This document shows positions 9,860-18,547 of a DNA stretch of 64,000 bases, one piece after another. A program made the translations under genes and the position numbers. The first letter of the stretch is position 1, and each line of letters opens with the position of its first letter. Under the pieces are notes generated by a model. That model ran no database searches. It had not been told where the DNA came from and was given only the letters and a program-made list of their open reading frames with translations. Origin of the DNA: Mycobacterium sp. IS-3022 (lineage in GTDB: Bacteria > Actinomycetota > Actinomycetes > Mycobacteriales > Mycobacteriaceae). Location of the stretch: contig NZ_LQIN01000001.1 in NCBI RefSeq assembly GCF_001500065.1, positions 124,001 to 188,000 on the forward strand, read 5' to 3'.

Positions 9860-11068
9860 TCAGACCGTTGCGAACAGAGAACGTAGCGCGGCACTGGTTG
9901 CGGTGATGTCGAATTCCCGCTCGACCAGGTCGCGTCCCGCGCGGGCGTAGTCGTCGAGTATGGGGCCCGACGACATCAATTGTTCCAGTGTGTCGTGCAG
10001 GCTCTGCGCGTCGGCCGGGGTGGCCAGGAGGCCGGTTCTCCCGGGTATGACCAATTCCGGGATGCCCGACAGACTTGTTGACACGGTGGGTATTCCGCTC
10101 GCCAGCGCCTCCATGAGGGCGACCGGCAGACCTTCCATCTGGCCGTCGGTGGCTACGATGCTCGGCAGTACGAACAGATCGGCCTCGGCCAATGCCTGCT
10201 TGACCATTGCCTCGGACTGTCCGCCATGGAAGCGGACCCGCGATCCGAGCCCGAGTTCAGTTGCAAGCTTGTGCAATTCGTCGTGCAGCGGCCCGTTGCC
10301 GATGAGGTCCAGTTCGGTCCGGTCCAGGCCGGGCCCGCCCAACGATAACGCCCGCAGCAGCACCTCGTGTCCTTTGTACTCCTGCAGGGATGCCACACAT
10401 AACGCGCGGATCGGGCCACTGGCGGGGATTCTCCTGGGACGGAACGGGTATGCCGCCGAGTCGATTCCGCAGTGGATGACGTGCACCGGGGTGGAGGTAT
10501 AGCGCTCCAGCAGTCGACGGTTGTACTCCGACACTGTGACGACGAAATCTGCACCATCGAGTTTGCGGCCGAGCATCGACTGGTCGACGTAGAGGTCGTG
10601 CGCATGCACGGTGACGCTGTAGGTGACACCGGCCAATCTGGAGCAGATCCACGCGGCAAGGGCGGGATACGTGGCGTAGTGGGCGTGGATGTGCCGTGCG
10701 CCTTCCGACGACTGCAGATCGCGGGCGTGCGCAGTGGCGATCGGAACCGTGATAAGGGCGCGGATCAGCAGGTTGGGCCGCGCAGCGTAACCGCGCACCA
10801 CGGCGGCCAGAAGCGACAGCGTGGTCAGCGGGTGCCGCACCAGCGCCCACCCGAGTCCGGCCACACAGGCGCCGACACCGGGCCGTATCAACTTGTCCAT
10901 CCACCGCCTGGCGATGTCGTGGACCTGAGCGTCCGGCGACGGAAACAGCGACCGCAGCCCGAATTCACGTCCGTCGGTGGTGGACAGCGCATCAAGCTCC
11001 CGGACGATGAAGGTCTCCGAGATAACGGGGAACCGGGACACCAGATAGTCGATCTGTTTGCCGCTCAA
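9860..11068 (-). CDS. Glycosyltransferase family 4
   Basis: ~402 aa, GT-B fold. The N-terminal acceptor domain has SRFPVISETFIVRELDAL and HIHAHYATYPA. The C-terminal Glyco_transf_1 domain has GPIRALCVASLQEYKGHEVLL, DLIGNGPLHDEL, FVLPS, then EGLPVALMEALASGIPTV with the EX7E-like donor site. The upstream gene ends TGA at 11067-11065 and a TTG at 11068 overlaps it as TTGA, in keeping with the stop-start coupling of this operon; ATG 11119 is an alternative giving 419 aa. It is the last gene of the wzx-wzz-wzy-GT operon. Donor and linkage are unknown. Confidence 0.87.
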   Translation of the reverse strand: MSGKQIDYLVSRFPVISETFIVRELDALSTTDGREFGLRSLFPSPDAQVHDIARRWMDKLIRPGVGACVAGLGWALVRHPLTTLSLLAAVVRGYAARPNLLIRALITVPIATAHARDLQSSEGARHIHAHYATYPALAAWICSRLAGVTYSVTVHAHDLYVDQSMLGRKLDGADFVVTVSEYNRRLLERYTSTPVHVIHCGIDSAAYPFRPRRIPASGPIRALCVASLQEYKGHEVLLRALSLGGPGLDRTELDLIGNGPLHDELHKLATELGLGSRVRFHGGQSEAMVKQALAEADLFVLPSIVATDGQMEGLPVALMEALASGIPTVSTSLSGIPELVIPGRTGLLATPADAQSLHDTLEQLMSSGPILDDYARAGRDLVEREFDITATSAALRSLFATV

Positions 11069-12207
11069 CGTCGACGCTCGATCAGTCCGCGGTAGAGGTC
11101 CTGCAGCCGGTGGGCCCACGAGGTGGCCGAGAACTCGGCGCGGGCGCGCTCGATAGCCGGCTTTCCCAACGACATTCGAAGCTCCGGATCGTCCAACAAC
11201 CGCGTCACGGTGGTGGCCAATGCGGCAGGATCATTGGGCTCGAAAAGCAGCCCCGTGGAGCCGTCGACGATGATGTCCGGAATGCCGCCGATCCGCGACG
11301 CAGCGATCGCCTTGCCCGACGCCGACGCCTCGATCAGCACGGTGGGCAGGTTCTCACCGTAGGTCGACGGCAGCAGTACGACGTCGGCAGCCCGGTAGAC
11401 CTGCGGCATGTCCGAGCGGACGCCGGCGAAGATCACCGAGTCGGTGACGCCCACTTCGCCGACCAGCCTACGGAGCTCGGCCTCGTCCGGGCCGCCACCG
11501 ACCAGGGACAGGACGGCGTCCGGATGCGTCTGCACTATCTGCGGCCACGCCGCGATCGCCACCGGGATGCCCTTGAAATCGCGGAAGGCGGCCGGTAGGA
11601 CCACCAAAGGTCCAGGGCCACCGCCGAGTTCGCTGCGGACCGTCGGATCTGGTTCGCCCGGGTGGAAGTTGCTGACGTCGATTCCGTTGTGCAGCACATC
11701 CCAGTTGGCCGGAATCCGGCCTCGGCGATGCACCTGTGCCCACGACACCCGACTGGCCTCAGAGACGAACAGCACCCGGTCGCCCCGGGTCGCCGCTTCC
11801 GTCGCGATCTGCTCGCGCCAGTGCTCGCGCCCGGGCCAACGCTCCGTCACATGGTGGAACGTGCACACCACCGGGCGGCCGGTCAGCTTCGCCGCCGGTA
11901 CCGCGAACGTTGCCGACATCTCCAAGTGCGTGTGCACCAGATCGTAACCACCCCTGCGAATCTCGCGAGCCAATCGGAAAACACCGGTGAGGTCGAGTAG
12001 CCGGCGGATTCCGAGGGAGCGGGGATGCACACCGGCTTCGGACAGTATCTTCATGGTTTTATCGGAATTGACCGATGCGTCGTCCAGGCCGACAAAGTCC
12101 ATCTGGACATCGGTGTTGCGCATGGCGAGGGCCATCGGTGCCAGCAGGGTTTCGGCACCACCCATACGGAACCCGTCGATGAGGGTCATCACCCGGATAG
12201 GCGTCAT
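11065..12207 (-). CDS. Glycosyltransferase family 4
   Basis: 380 aa from ATG 12207, which overlaps the preceding stop as ATGA. The N-terminus (VMTLIDGFRMGGAETLL) is the usual GT4 entry loop. The C-terminal half has AFRDFKGIPVAIAAW, LVGGGPDEAEL, VVLLPSTYGENLPTVLIEA and a terminal amphipathic helix. It probably adds one sugar to the lipid-linked EPS repeat unit on the cytosolic face. The coupling to neighbours on both sides shows it is an integral part of the EPS operon. Confidence 0.88.
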   Translation of the reverse strand: MTPIRVMTLIDGFRMGGAETLLAPMALAMRNTDVQMDFVGLDDASVNSDKTMKILSEAGVHPRSLGIRRLLDLTGVFRLAREIRRGGYDLVHTHLEMSATFAVPAAKLTGRPVVCTFHHVTERWPGREHWREQIATEAATRGDRVLFVSEASRVSWAQVHRRGRIPANWDVLHNGIDVSNFHPGEPDPTVRSELGGGPGPLVVLPAAFRDFKGIPVAIAAWPQIVQTHPDAVLSLVGGGPDEAELRRLVGEVGVTDSVIFAGVRSDMPQVYRAADVVLLPSTYGENLPTVLIEASASGKAIAASRIGGIPDIIVDGSTGLLFEPNDPAALATTVTRLLDDPELRMSLGKPAIERARAEFSATSWAHRLQDLYRGLIERRR

Positions 12208-13157
12208 TTGAGAACCCGCAACTTGTTCCACGGGATTTTCGTCATCCCGTCATAGTCCCATTGAATTCCCGCAGCACTGTAGGTTCGCCCGACGGTTCCG
12301 GGGGCGGCTGTGTTGTCCCGTTCGAAGCTAATGCTCAGCGGTGATCCGCTGACATCGACGATGTAAGCGCCGTACCGCTGGAGAGCCTCGGCCACCGTGT
12401 GTTGTGCCGGGGAAAGGCCCAGGCTGTTGATGTCCAAGGTGGGGTCCAATTGTATGCGCGCTCCTTCGGGGATGCAGTCGGGCCTGGTCGACCGGCCGTC
12501 GGTCTTGAGGGCCGGCGGCCGAAACACCTTGGCGCACACGTTGTTGCTTTGCATGGCGAGTGCATGCGGAATCGCACCCTGGGCGATCTCGGCTACCCGC
12601 ACCACTCCGGCCAGTCGGGATGCACCCGAGCCTGTGCTTGCACCGCCCCAGCCGGAACCGTCGAGGCTGTTCACAGCGCCGAATTCGGTTGTCCAGGAAC
12701 CGTCTACCTTCTTGGCCCGCCAGAACTCGTAGATCGTTCGGCTGTCCGGGTCGATCACCACCATCGCGCCGTCGGAGCCATCCTGCGGCCGCGCGTCGTC
12801 AGGGATCGGTACCTCGAGGCCATCGAACGGGCAGCGGCCCCATTCGGCGATGACGCACGGGACGGAATGACGAGGGGTGTGCCTGTCCGCGGTGTAGATC
12901 GGGATTCCGAATTCAACCGTCGATGCGTAAGCGCTGTTCTCCCAGTGCACCGCGCGGATCATTTCGGCGCTGTTCGGGTCGACCTCGGCGTCGGCAGGGA
13001 TCAGGGTGCGAAAAGGGCTGTCCTCGGCAAACGGTTGGGGTAGGTCGGTCCGCGCAGGGCTGTCTGTGACGAAACTGGCGATGATGAGGAGCGCGCCAAC
13101 GGCCGCAGCGACGAGTGCAGTGATGGCGACCTGCCACCGTGTCTGCCTGCTCATCAT
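12204..13157 (-). CDS. Exported protein of unknown function in the EPS operon
   Basis: 317 aa with an N-terminal signal anchor (VAITALVAAAVGALLIIASF) and a ~275-residue extracytoplasmic domain rich in Trp, Gly and Asp. Conserved-looking stretches include TIYEFWRAKKVDGSWTTEFG, GSGASRLAGVVRV and AIPHALAMQSNNVC. This resembles a beta-rich secreted domain found in other actinobacterial polysaccharide loci, but I cannot assign a catalytic family. Three cysteines flank the core. ATG 13157 overlaps the upstream stop (ATGA). Its place between glycosyltransferases suggests handling or modification of the polymer outside the membrane. Confidence 0.75.
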   Translation of the reverse strand: MMSRQTRWQVAITALVAAAVGALLIIASFVTDSPARTDLPQPFAEDSPFRTLIPADAEVDPNSAEMIRAVHWENSAYASTVEFGIPIYTADRHTPRHSVPCVIAEWGRCPFDGLEVPIPDDARPQDGSDGAMVVIDPDSRTIYEFWRAKKVDGSWTTEFGAVNSLDGSGWGGASTGSGASRLAGVVRVAEIAQGAIPHALAMQSNNVCAKVFRPPALKTDGRSTRPDCIPEGARIQLDPTLDINSLGLSPAQHTVAEALQRYGAYIVDVSGSPLSISFERDNTAAPGTVGRTYSAAGIQWDYDGMTKIPWNKLRVLK

Positions 13158-14353
13158 GGCTCAATCTCCGGACCGACACGTTTGGTGGCGGCTGTCACCG
13201 CATCGCTGATCAAGCCGGCGGCGACGGCCCAAGAGCGCTGTACAGCAGTGTGCCCCGCCTCGCCGAGTTTCGCTGCCAACTGCGGATCCCGCAACAGGTG
13301 AAGCATTGCGGCGGCGAGTACCCCGGCGTCGTTCGGCGGGACCAGCAGACCGGTGACACCGTCCTCGATCGCGGCCGGTAGATCGCCGACGGTGGTGCCG
13401 ATGACCGGACGGCCGAAGGTGTACGCCAGGTGTGCCACGCCGCTGGCGCTGGCGCGGATATACGGTGTGACGACGACTCGCGCGGATTCGATGAGTTCGG
13501 GCACCTCCTCCATTGCGCAGTAGCCGGGTCTGGCGTCCACGCCGTTGGCCGCGGCCCGGGCCAGCAGGTTCGGAAGATCCACATCGGCACTGACGGCACC
13601 TGCGAGGATCAGCTGTGCGGTCGGCATTTCGGCTTTGACCAGACCGAACGCGTCAATCAGGACATCGATGCCCTTGTAGGTGGTCCAGGTGCCGAAGAAC
13701 AGGGCGATCGGTTCGGTCTGGACCACCGGCGCCGGTGGCCGGCCGCGCCGCATGGCGCCGGAGTCGCCGTGCGGGATGACCACGACCTCGCCGTTGGGTT
13801 GCCAGTGGTCGAGGACGATCTGCCGGGTCCGCGGCCCCAATACGAATGCGACGTCCATCTGGCGCCATGCCGCGGCGAACGAGGCCTGCAGCAACCGCCC
13901 CTCTTTTGGCGTGCTGGTGTCCTTGGCGTCGGATCGCGGAAGTGGCTCGTGGGCGATGATGCCGAACACCGTGCGCGGCAACAACTTGCAGATCGTCACC
14001 ACGAACCACGGCTCGAAGGTGAAGCGCCACTGCGAGAACAGCACCGCGCGCGGCGGTCGACGGCGCAGCTGATAGGCCAGCACCAGCCAGGCCAGCACCA
14101 GTTGGCCGGCACGCCGGCCCCGGCGCACCAGATACCTCAGGTGGCCGTCGTCACCGGTATCGCTGGGATGCCAGGTCGGCAACACCGAGCGGATCTCGAA
14201 TCCGGCTTCCGCGGAGGTGATTTCGGGCTGCGGGCCGGTCCACAGCTCTACCACCTCGCCGTGGTCAGCCAGAGCGCTGCCGAGTTGGGCGGCGAACTGG
14301 AAGAGCCCGCCCGAGGGCGAGAACTCGACCAGGACCGTGCGGTCATTCGTCAT
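13154..14353 (-). CDS. Glycosyltransferase family 4
   Basis: 399 aa. The N-terminal domain begins VLVEFSPSGGLFQFAAQLGSAL and has a hydrophobic segment near 85-95 that may sit on the membrane. The donor domain has IALFFGTWTTYKGIDVLIDAF, AQLILAGAV and SARVVVTPYIRASASGVAHLAYTF, with the late Gly-rich GVTGLLVPPNDAG. Start ATG 14353 overlaps the Wzy stop by ATGA, so translation is coupled. It acts in EPS repeat-unit assembly; sugar unknown. Confidence 0.87.
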   Translation of the reverse strand: MTNDRTVLVEFSPSGGLFQFAAQLGSALADHGEVVELWTGPQPEITSAEAGFEIRSVLPTWHPSDTGDDGHLRYLVRRGRRAGQLVLAWLVLAYQLRRRPPRAVLFSQWRFTFEPWFVVTICKLLPRTVFGIIAHEPLPRSDAKDTSTPKEGRLLQASFAAAWRQMDVAFVLGPRTRQIVLDHWQPNGEVVVIPHGDSGAMRRGRPPAPVVQTEPIALFFGTWTTYKGIDVLIDAFGLVKAEMPTAQLILAGAVSADVDLPNLLARAAANGVDARPGYCAMEEVPELIESARVVVTPYIRASASGVAHLAYTFGRPVIGTTVGDLPAAIEDGVTGLLVPPNDAGVLAAAMLHLLRDPQLAAKLGEAGHTAVQRSWAVAAGLISDAVTAATKRVGPEIEP

Positions 14354-16206
14354 ACCGCGGCTCCGACGCGCTCAGGTGGCACCACGGCCGCGCGTGTCCG
14401 GAAACGGTTCGCCAAGCGGCCCAACAGCAATCGGACCAACACCATGGCGGCCAGGCCCCAGCCCATTGCATAGGCCGGCGCCGACTTGGACCGCACGGAG
14501 ATCCGTTCCACGTGAACGTCGGTGATGGTCTCGACGGTGTATTGCATCGGGCCGATGTGGTCGTTGATCCGCGTGCGCGCCACAGCCAACGCGTCGGCCA
14601 GGCCTCGCTCGGCCCCGTCGGCATCCTGCGCGGTGACCGAGAACGTCGCGATGCCGCGGATCGGGTCGGAGTGAATCTCCGCCGGGGCGTCGGAGTTGTA
14701 CATGACTTCGATCAGGGTGGGCAGGAATGACTCGCGCGCCCGGACGTTCATCGCGTACGCGGCCCAGCCGTCGAGCGGGCCGACCGGCATCATGATGACC
14801 TTCTGGCTGGCCCGCACCGCCGGGGTGCCCGCCATCAGCATGGTGACAGCGGCTACGGCGGCGCCGACGACGACGGCCACCACCCACAGCGCGGCGGTCC
14901 GGAGCATGTTGCGGACGACTGCCGGTTGCACCGTTTCGGCCGGGCCGAGGGCGCACGCCAGTGCCAGCACGATCGCGAACGACCGGAAGTAGGCCAGGTG
15001 GAGAAAGATGCTTGCCACCGACCAGGTGACGATGCCGGTGAGCGTTGCCGCGGCCAGCGCCCGATCCACCGAAGCGGGGTTCGCAGCGATTCGCAGGGCC
15101 ACGATCGTGAAGATGCCACCGACCATGACCAGCCAGGTGAACAGCCCGGTCACCCCGGACTCGGCGAGGAATTGGGCGTAGAGATTGTGCGGGGCGACGA
15201 GCCCTTCGTTGACGGCCGTCCTCACCCGGTCGGTGTAGTAGGGCACCTCGTAGCCGAAGGCCCCCGGGCCGAACCCGAAGGCGGGCCGTTCCTGGAACAT
15301 TCGCCAGGCCATCTCCTGAGATGCCTCGCGACCGAGGACTGAGGGATCGATGTCGTAGCTGCGCTGTCCACCGGATCCACCGAGCACGTCGTTCAGCAGG
15401 GCTACCATTCGGTCGCCGATGCCGGGGATCGCGAATGTCAACAGCATGACCGGTGCTGCCCATGCCAGCTTCTTCGGCTTGCCGGAAGCGACGAACCACA
15501 GCGCGACCGCCGCCCCGGCCGTCAACAGTGTGCCGCGTGACTGGGTCAGATAGATGCCGACCAGCATGAGAGCGCTGCAGAGCAGCCACGCCACCGACTG
15601 CCGCTGCCTGCCGGCGCGACGACTGCGCTGTGCCAGTGCCCAGCCCATGGGCAGCCCCAAGACCAGTTGGCGGCCCCAGAAATTCGAGTCACCGTACGGT
15701 CCGGCATACCGCTGGGTGGTGATCAACTCTCCCTGGGCTTCTGAGATCAGGGCAAAGCCGCCGAACGTCTCATCCCCACCGGTCAGATAACTCGCGATCG
15801 ACAGCAGCGACAGGGCCGCCAGTGTTACGGCCATCGCCATCGCCACCGCCCAGGGTTTCCCGGTGACCTGGGTCAGCATCAGGATGACGAGCAGGAACGC
15901 AAGATCGACCGCTGACCGCCAGCCCTCGGCGGTTGATGCGGCTGTGTCGACGCTCCCGACGAGCGCAATCACCTGGCCTGCGACATACATCCCGATCAGG
16001 GCGGCGCCGATGACCGTCCAGCGATTGAGGCGGGCCCGGGCCTGTGGGTCCCGCAGGGCGACGATCAGCGCGAGAACGCCCAACGCCACACTGGCCTTGA
16101 ACAGGGGAGCCGAGGTGTATTGGGTGGCCACCTCGGAGACGTTGGCCACCTCCGCGACGACCATGCCTACGAGGACGCCGACGATCCATGGGCTCGAGCC
16201 GGACAC
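14350..16206 (-). CDS. O-antigen ligase/polymerase-like protein (Wzy) with a C-terminal Wzz-like extension
   Basis: 618 aa with ~11-12 predicted membrane segments. The O-antigen ligase signature spans about residues 300-345 (GFGPGAFGYEVPYYTDRV followed by APHNLYAQFLAESGVTGL). After the polymerase core there is a separate extracytoplasmic stretch (roughly 460-580: GIATFSVTAQDADGAERGLA and flanks) and a last helix (MGWGLAAMVLVRLLLGRLA). That layout resembles the periplasmic domain and TM2 of Wzz co-polymerases. Start GTG 16206 lies 2 nt after the wzz stop. It should polymerise flipped repeat units outside the membrane. Confidence 0.82.
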   Translation of the reverse strand: MSGSSPWIVGVLVGMVVAEVANVSEVATQYTSAPLFKASVALGVLALIVALRDPQARARLNRWTVIGAALIGMYVAGQVIALVGSVDTAASTAEGWRSAVDLAFLLVILMLTQVTGKPWAVAMAMAVTLAALSLLSIASYLTGGDETFGGFALISEAQGELITTQRYAGPYGDSNFWGRQLVLGLPMGWALAQRSRRAGRQRQSVAWLLCSALMLVGIYLTQSRGTLLTAGAAVALWFVASGKPKKLAWAAPVMLLTFAIPGIGDRMVALLNDVLGGSGGQRSYDIDPSVLGREASQEMAWRMFQERPAFGFGPGAFGYEVPYYTDRVRTAVNEGLVAPHNLYAQFLAESGVTGLFTWLVMVGGIFTIVALRIAANPASVDRALAAATLTGIVTWSVASIFLHLAYFRSFAIVLALACALGPAETVQPAVVRNMLRTAALWVVAVVVGAAVAAVTMLMAGTPAVRASQKVIMMPVGPLDGWAAYAMNVRARESFLPTLIEVMYNSDAPAEIHSDPIRGIATFSVTAQDADGAERGLADALAVARTRINDHIGPMQYTVETITDVHVERISVRSKSAPAYAMGWGLAAMVLVRLLLGRLANRFRTRAAVVPPERVGAAV

Positions 16207-16208
16207 CG

Positions 16209-16790
16209 CTATGTGTTGCTCCGGCGTGAGCGCAGCCAGGCCGCGCCGATTCCGACCGCGGCGCCGACCAGCAGACCGCCCAGCGCGCCGGCCAGGACCA
16301 GTTGGGTCCGTGGTGCCGTCATCGCGAACGCACCATTGGGCGGCGAAACCACCCGGACCTGAAACGGCGCCGAGACCGCTGTGACCTCAGGGGTGGCCTT
16401 GGCGAGGAGATCAGAAGCCGCGGCTTGTGCGGCTTGAGCCGACGGAGCATCGGCGGTGATCGACACCATCGTGGTGTCCGGTATCGCACCGGCCGTCAAC
16501 GTGAGGCTCGATGGGTCGATTCCGGCAGTCGACGCCGCGCCGGCGGCCCAACGCGGGTCGGAGTAGACGGCCGCCGCGGTGCGCGAAACCTGCCCCTGGG
16601 TGAGGACCTCCCAATAGGCCGATGCATCGGCGGCGGTCAGGTCTGGGCCCGGGACCAAGGCCACCTGTGCGGTCGCGCGATACGTCGTCGATACCGGCAC
16701 CAACAGGCCGGCGATGCCACCGATGACGAGGCCGACAGCCGCGCATACTGCGACGATCGGCTTCAGCCAAAGGCGTTGCGGGAGACTCAT
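16209..16790 (-). CDS. Wzz-like polysaccharide co-polymerase / chain-length protein without kinase domain
   Basis: 193 aa: TM1 (KPIVAVCAAVGLVIGGIAGLL), an extracytoplasmic alpha/beta domain (STTYRATAQVALVPGPDLTA ... SITADAPSAQAAQAAASDLL) and TM2 (LVLAGALGGLLVGAAVGIGA). This is the topology of Wzz/Cap chain-length regulators; there is no C-terminal Walker motif or tyrosine-kinase domain. ATG 16790 overlaps the Wzx stop as ATGA. It likely sets chain length together with the adjacent Wzy. Confidence 0.78.
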   Translation of the reverse strand: MSLPQRLWLKPIVAVCAAVGLVIGGIAGLLVPVSTTYRATAQVALVPGPDLTAADASAYWEVLTQGQVSRTAAAVYSDPRWAAGAASTAGIDPSSLTLTAGAIPDTTMVSITADAPSAQAAQAAASDLLAKATPEVTAVSAPFQVRVVSPPNGAFAMTAPRTQLVLAGALGGLLVGAAVGIGAAWLRSRRSNT

Positions 16791-18346
16791 GGACCGTCCT
16801 TTTCGCCATGGGCGTTACCCCTTCGCCATGATCCTGCCAGGCGGCCGACAACTGGCCGGGCCAACTGCGGCGCGGTGACAGACAGCGCCGCTGCATAGAC
16901 GACGATGCCTAGTGGCACCAGGACAGCAAGTTGGACAGGGGCCGACCAATGAACAACCAGAAGGCCGATGCCGAAGACGCTGGCGGCCATGGGGATGGTC
17001 GCAACCAAAGGCCCGCCTACGACCGAGAAGATCTGCGTCCACCGTAGTGGAATGACCCGGCGGACAACGGTCATCCGGATCGTGAAATGAACCAACTCAA
17101 CACTGAGAAGGGCTACCGCCACCAGTGTCGCGCTGTGGCCGGCCGCCCACCAGATCGGTCCTATCAGTAGGACGAGTTTGACCGCATTGATCGCGGTGAG
17201 CATGCCGGGGCGGCCCGCGGCTTTGAATACGTCGCCCGCGTGGTACGAGGCCGAATAGATCGCGGTATACAACGCCAACACGACCAAGATGTTCTTGGCG
17301 CCGTCGTACTGCGAGCCGTACAAGGTGTGCAGCAGCGGGTCGGCCACCACAGCCAAGCCGACGCCCGCCGGCAAGGTCAGTGCCAGGACGATGCCCAAGG
17401 CCTTCTGGTACTGCGATGACATGGCCCCGCGATCGTGCTGCAGCCGGGACATCGAACTGAACAACACGTCGCTTATCACGGCGCACAGGTTGAGCACGAC
17501 GAGCTCGGGCACCCGGTACGCCAGGGTGTACAGGCCGAGTTCAGTGGTGCCGAGCCGGGTGCCGACGGCGAGATAGTCGACGTTGTAGATCGCGTAGGCG
17601 AGCAGTGTGACACCGGTGACGGGAATGCCGAACCGCAGCAGCGCCTTGGCTTCGTCCAGATGCAACCGCGGCCAGACGAAGTTCGGTGCGGCCCACCAAT
17701 ACATGATCGCGGTGATCAGCACGCCGGCGAGTTGGCCATACACGAGGCTCCACACCCCGTGGCCGGTCGCCGCGAGCCAAATGGTGAGCGCCGTCTTGAC
17801 CACTGCGCCGGCGAACTCTGGGAGCAGTCGGCGTTGGAACTTCAGATCGCGCCGCAACCAGGACAACGGCACGACGCTGGCAGCCGAGATCACCAACGCG
17901 ATCGCAAGGACGCGGATCAGCGGCGCGAGGTCGGGATGGCGTAGGAGGTCCGCCGTGATGTCAGCGGTCGCGGCCAGCAGCACCCCGGCGGTCACCCCGA
18001 ATCCGATGGAGAGCGTCAATCCCGTTGGCGCGATTCGATTCCAGGGGCGGTGACTTTGAATGAGCGCCTCTGCGACGCCGAGGTCCTTGACGTAATCGAA
18101 TAAGTTGACCAGCAGCAAAGCCAGCGCGAAGACGCCGAATTCGGCTGGGGTGAGGAGGCGCGCGACCACGACCGTCATCAGCAGCGTGGAACTCTTGCTT
18201 ATGGCAAAGACGGTGTAGTTCCAGATCGTCTGCCTGCCGAGGTGTGCTCGCTTGGCCGGCAGCGGATCCGGGGTGTCGAGCGGTGGATCAGGGGGGTTGC
18301 TCGGCGTCATGGCTCTGCGGTTCGGTGAAGAACCGTCTCTCGCCAC
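16787..18346 (-). CDS. Polysaccharide flippase, MOP superfamily (Wzx/PST type)
   Basis: 519 aa with ~14 predicted helices. The N-terminal flippase motif is present (TIWNYTVFAISKSSTLLMTV, then RLLTPAEFGVFALALL and LGVAEALIQS), followed by DYLAVGTRLGTTELGLYTLA of polysaccharide-synthesis transporters. It moves lipid-linked repeat units across the membrane for Wzy. GTG 18346 is preceded by AGGAG at 7 nt, a better start than ATG 18310. It is the first gene of the seven-gene minus-strand operon; 201 nt separate it from the divergent glycosyltransferase. Confidence 0.88.
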   Translation of the reverse strand: MARDGSSPNRRAMTPSNPPDPPLDTPDPLPAKRAHLGRQTIWNYTVFAISKSSTLLMTVVVARLLTPAEFGVFALALLLVNLFDYVKDLGVAEALIQSHRPWNRIAPTGLTLSIGFGVTAGVLLAATADITADLLRHPDLAPLIRVLAIALVISAASVVPLSWLRRDLKFQRRLLPEFAGAVVKTALTIWLAATGHGVWSLVYGQLAGVLITAIMYWWAAPNFVWPRLHLDEAKALLRFGIPVTGVTLLAYAIYNVDYLAVGTRLGTTELGLYTLAYRVPELVVLNLCAVISDVLFSSMSRLQHDRGAMSSQYQKALGIVLALTLPAGVGLAVVADPLLHTLYGSQYDGAKNILVVLALYTAIYSASYHAGDVFKAAGRPGMLTAINAVKLVLLIGPIWWAAGHSATLVAVALLSVELVHFTIRMTVVRRVIPLRWTQIFSVVGGPLVATIPMAASVFGIGLLVVHWSAPVQLAVLVPLGIVVYAAALSVTAPQLARPVVGRLAGSWRRGNAHGEKDGP

Positions 18347-18547
18347 CGAATCGCTCCTGTCGACTTTGCTGAGGTTGCGTTAGCGCACGGCTCGGTTGGT
18401 GACAGCCTGCTATTGAGCGCCGGACCAGTGTATGCCAGCGGACGCTCGACCCAGCGGGAAACAATGCCCTCGATCGGTGATCGTCGATTCGGTGCAACGG
18501 TTAACTTGATGCGAGCGGGCGAGTAGAGCAATCGAGGCAGGTGTGCG

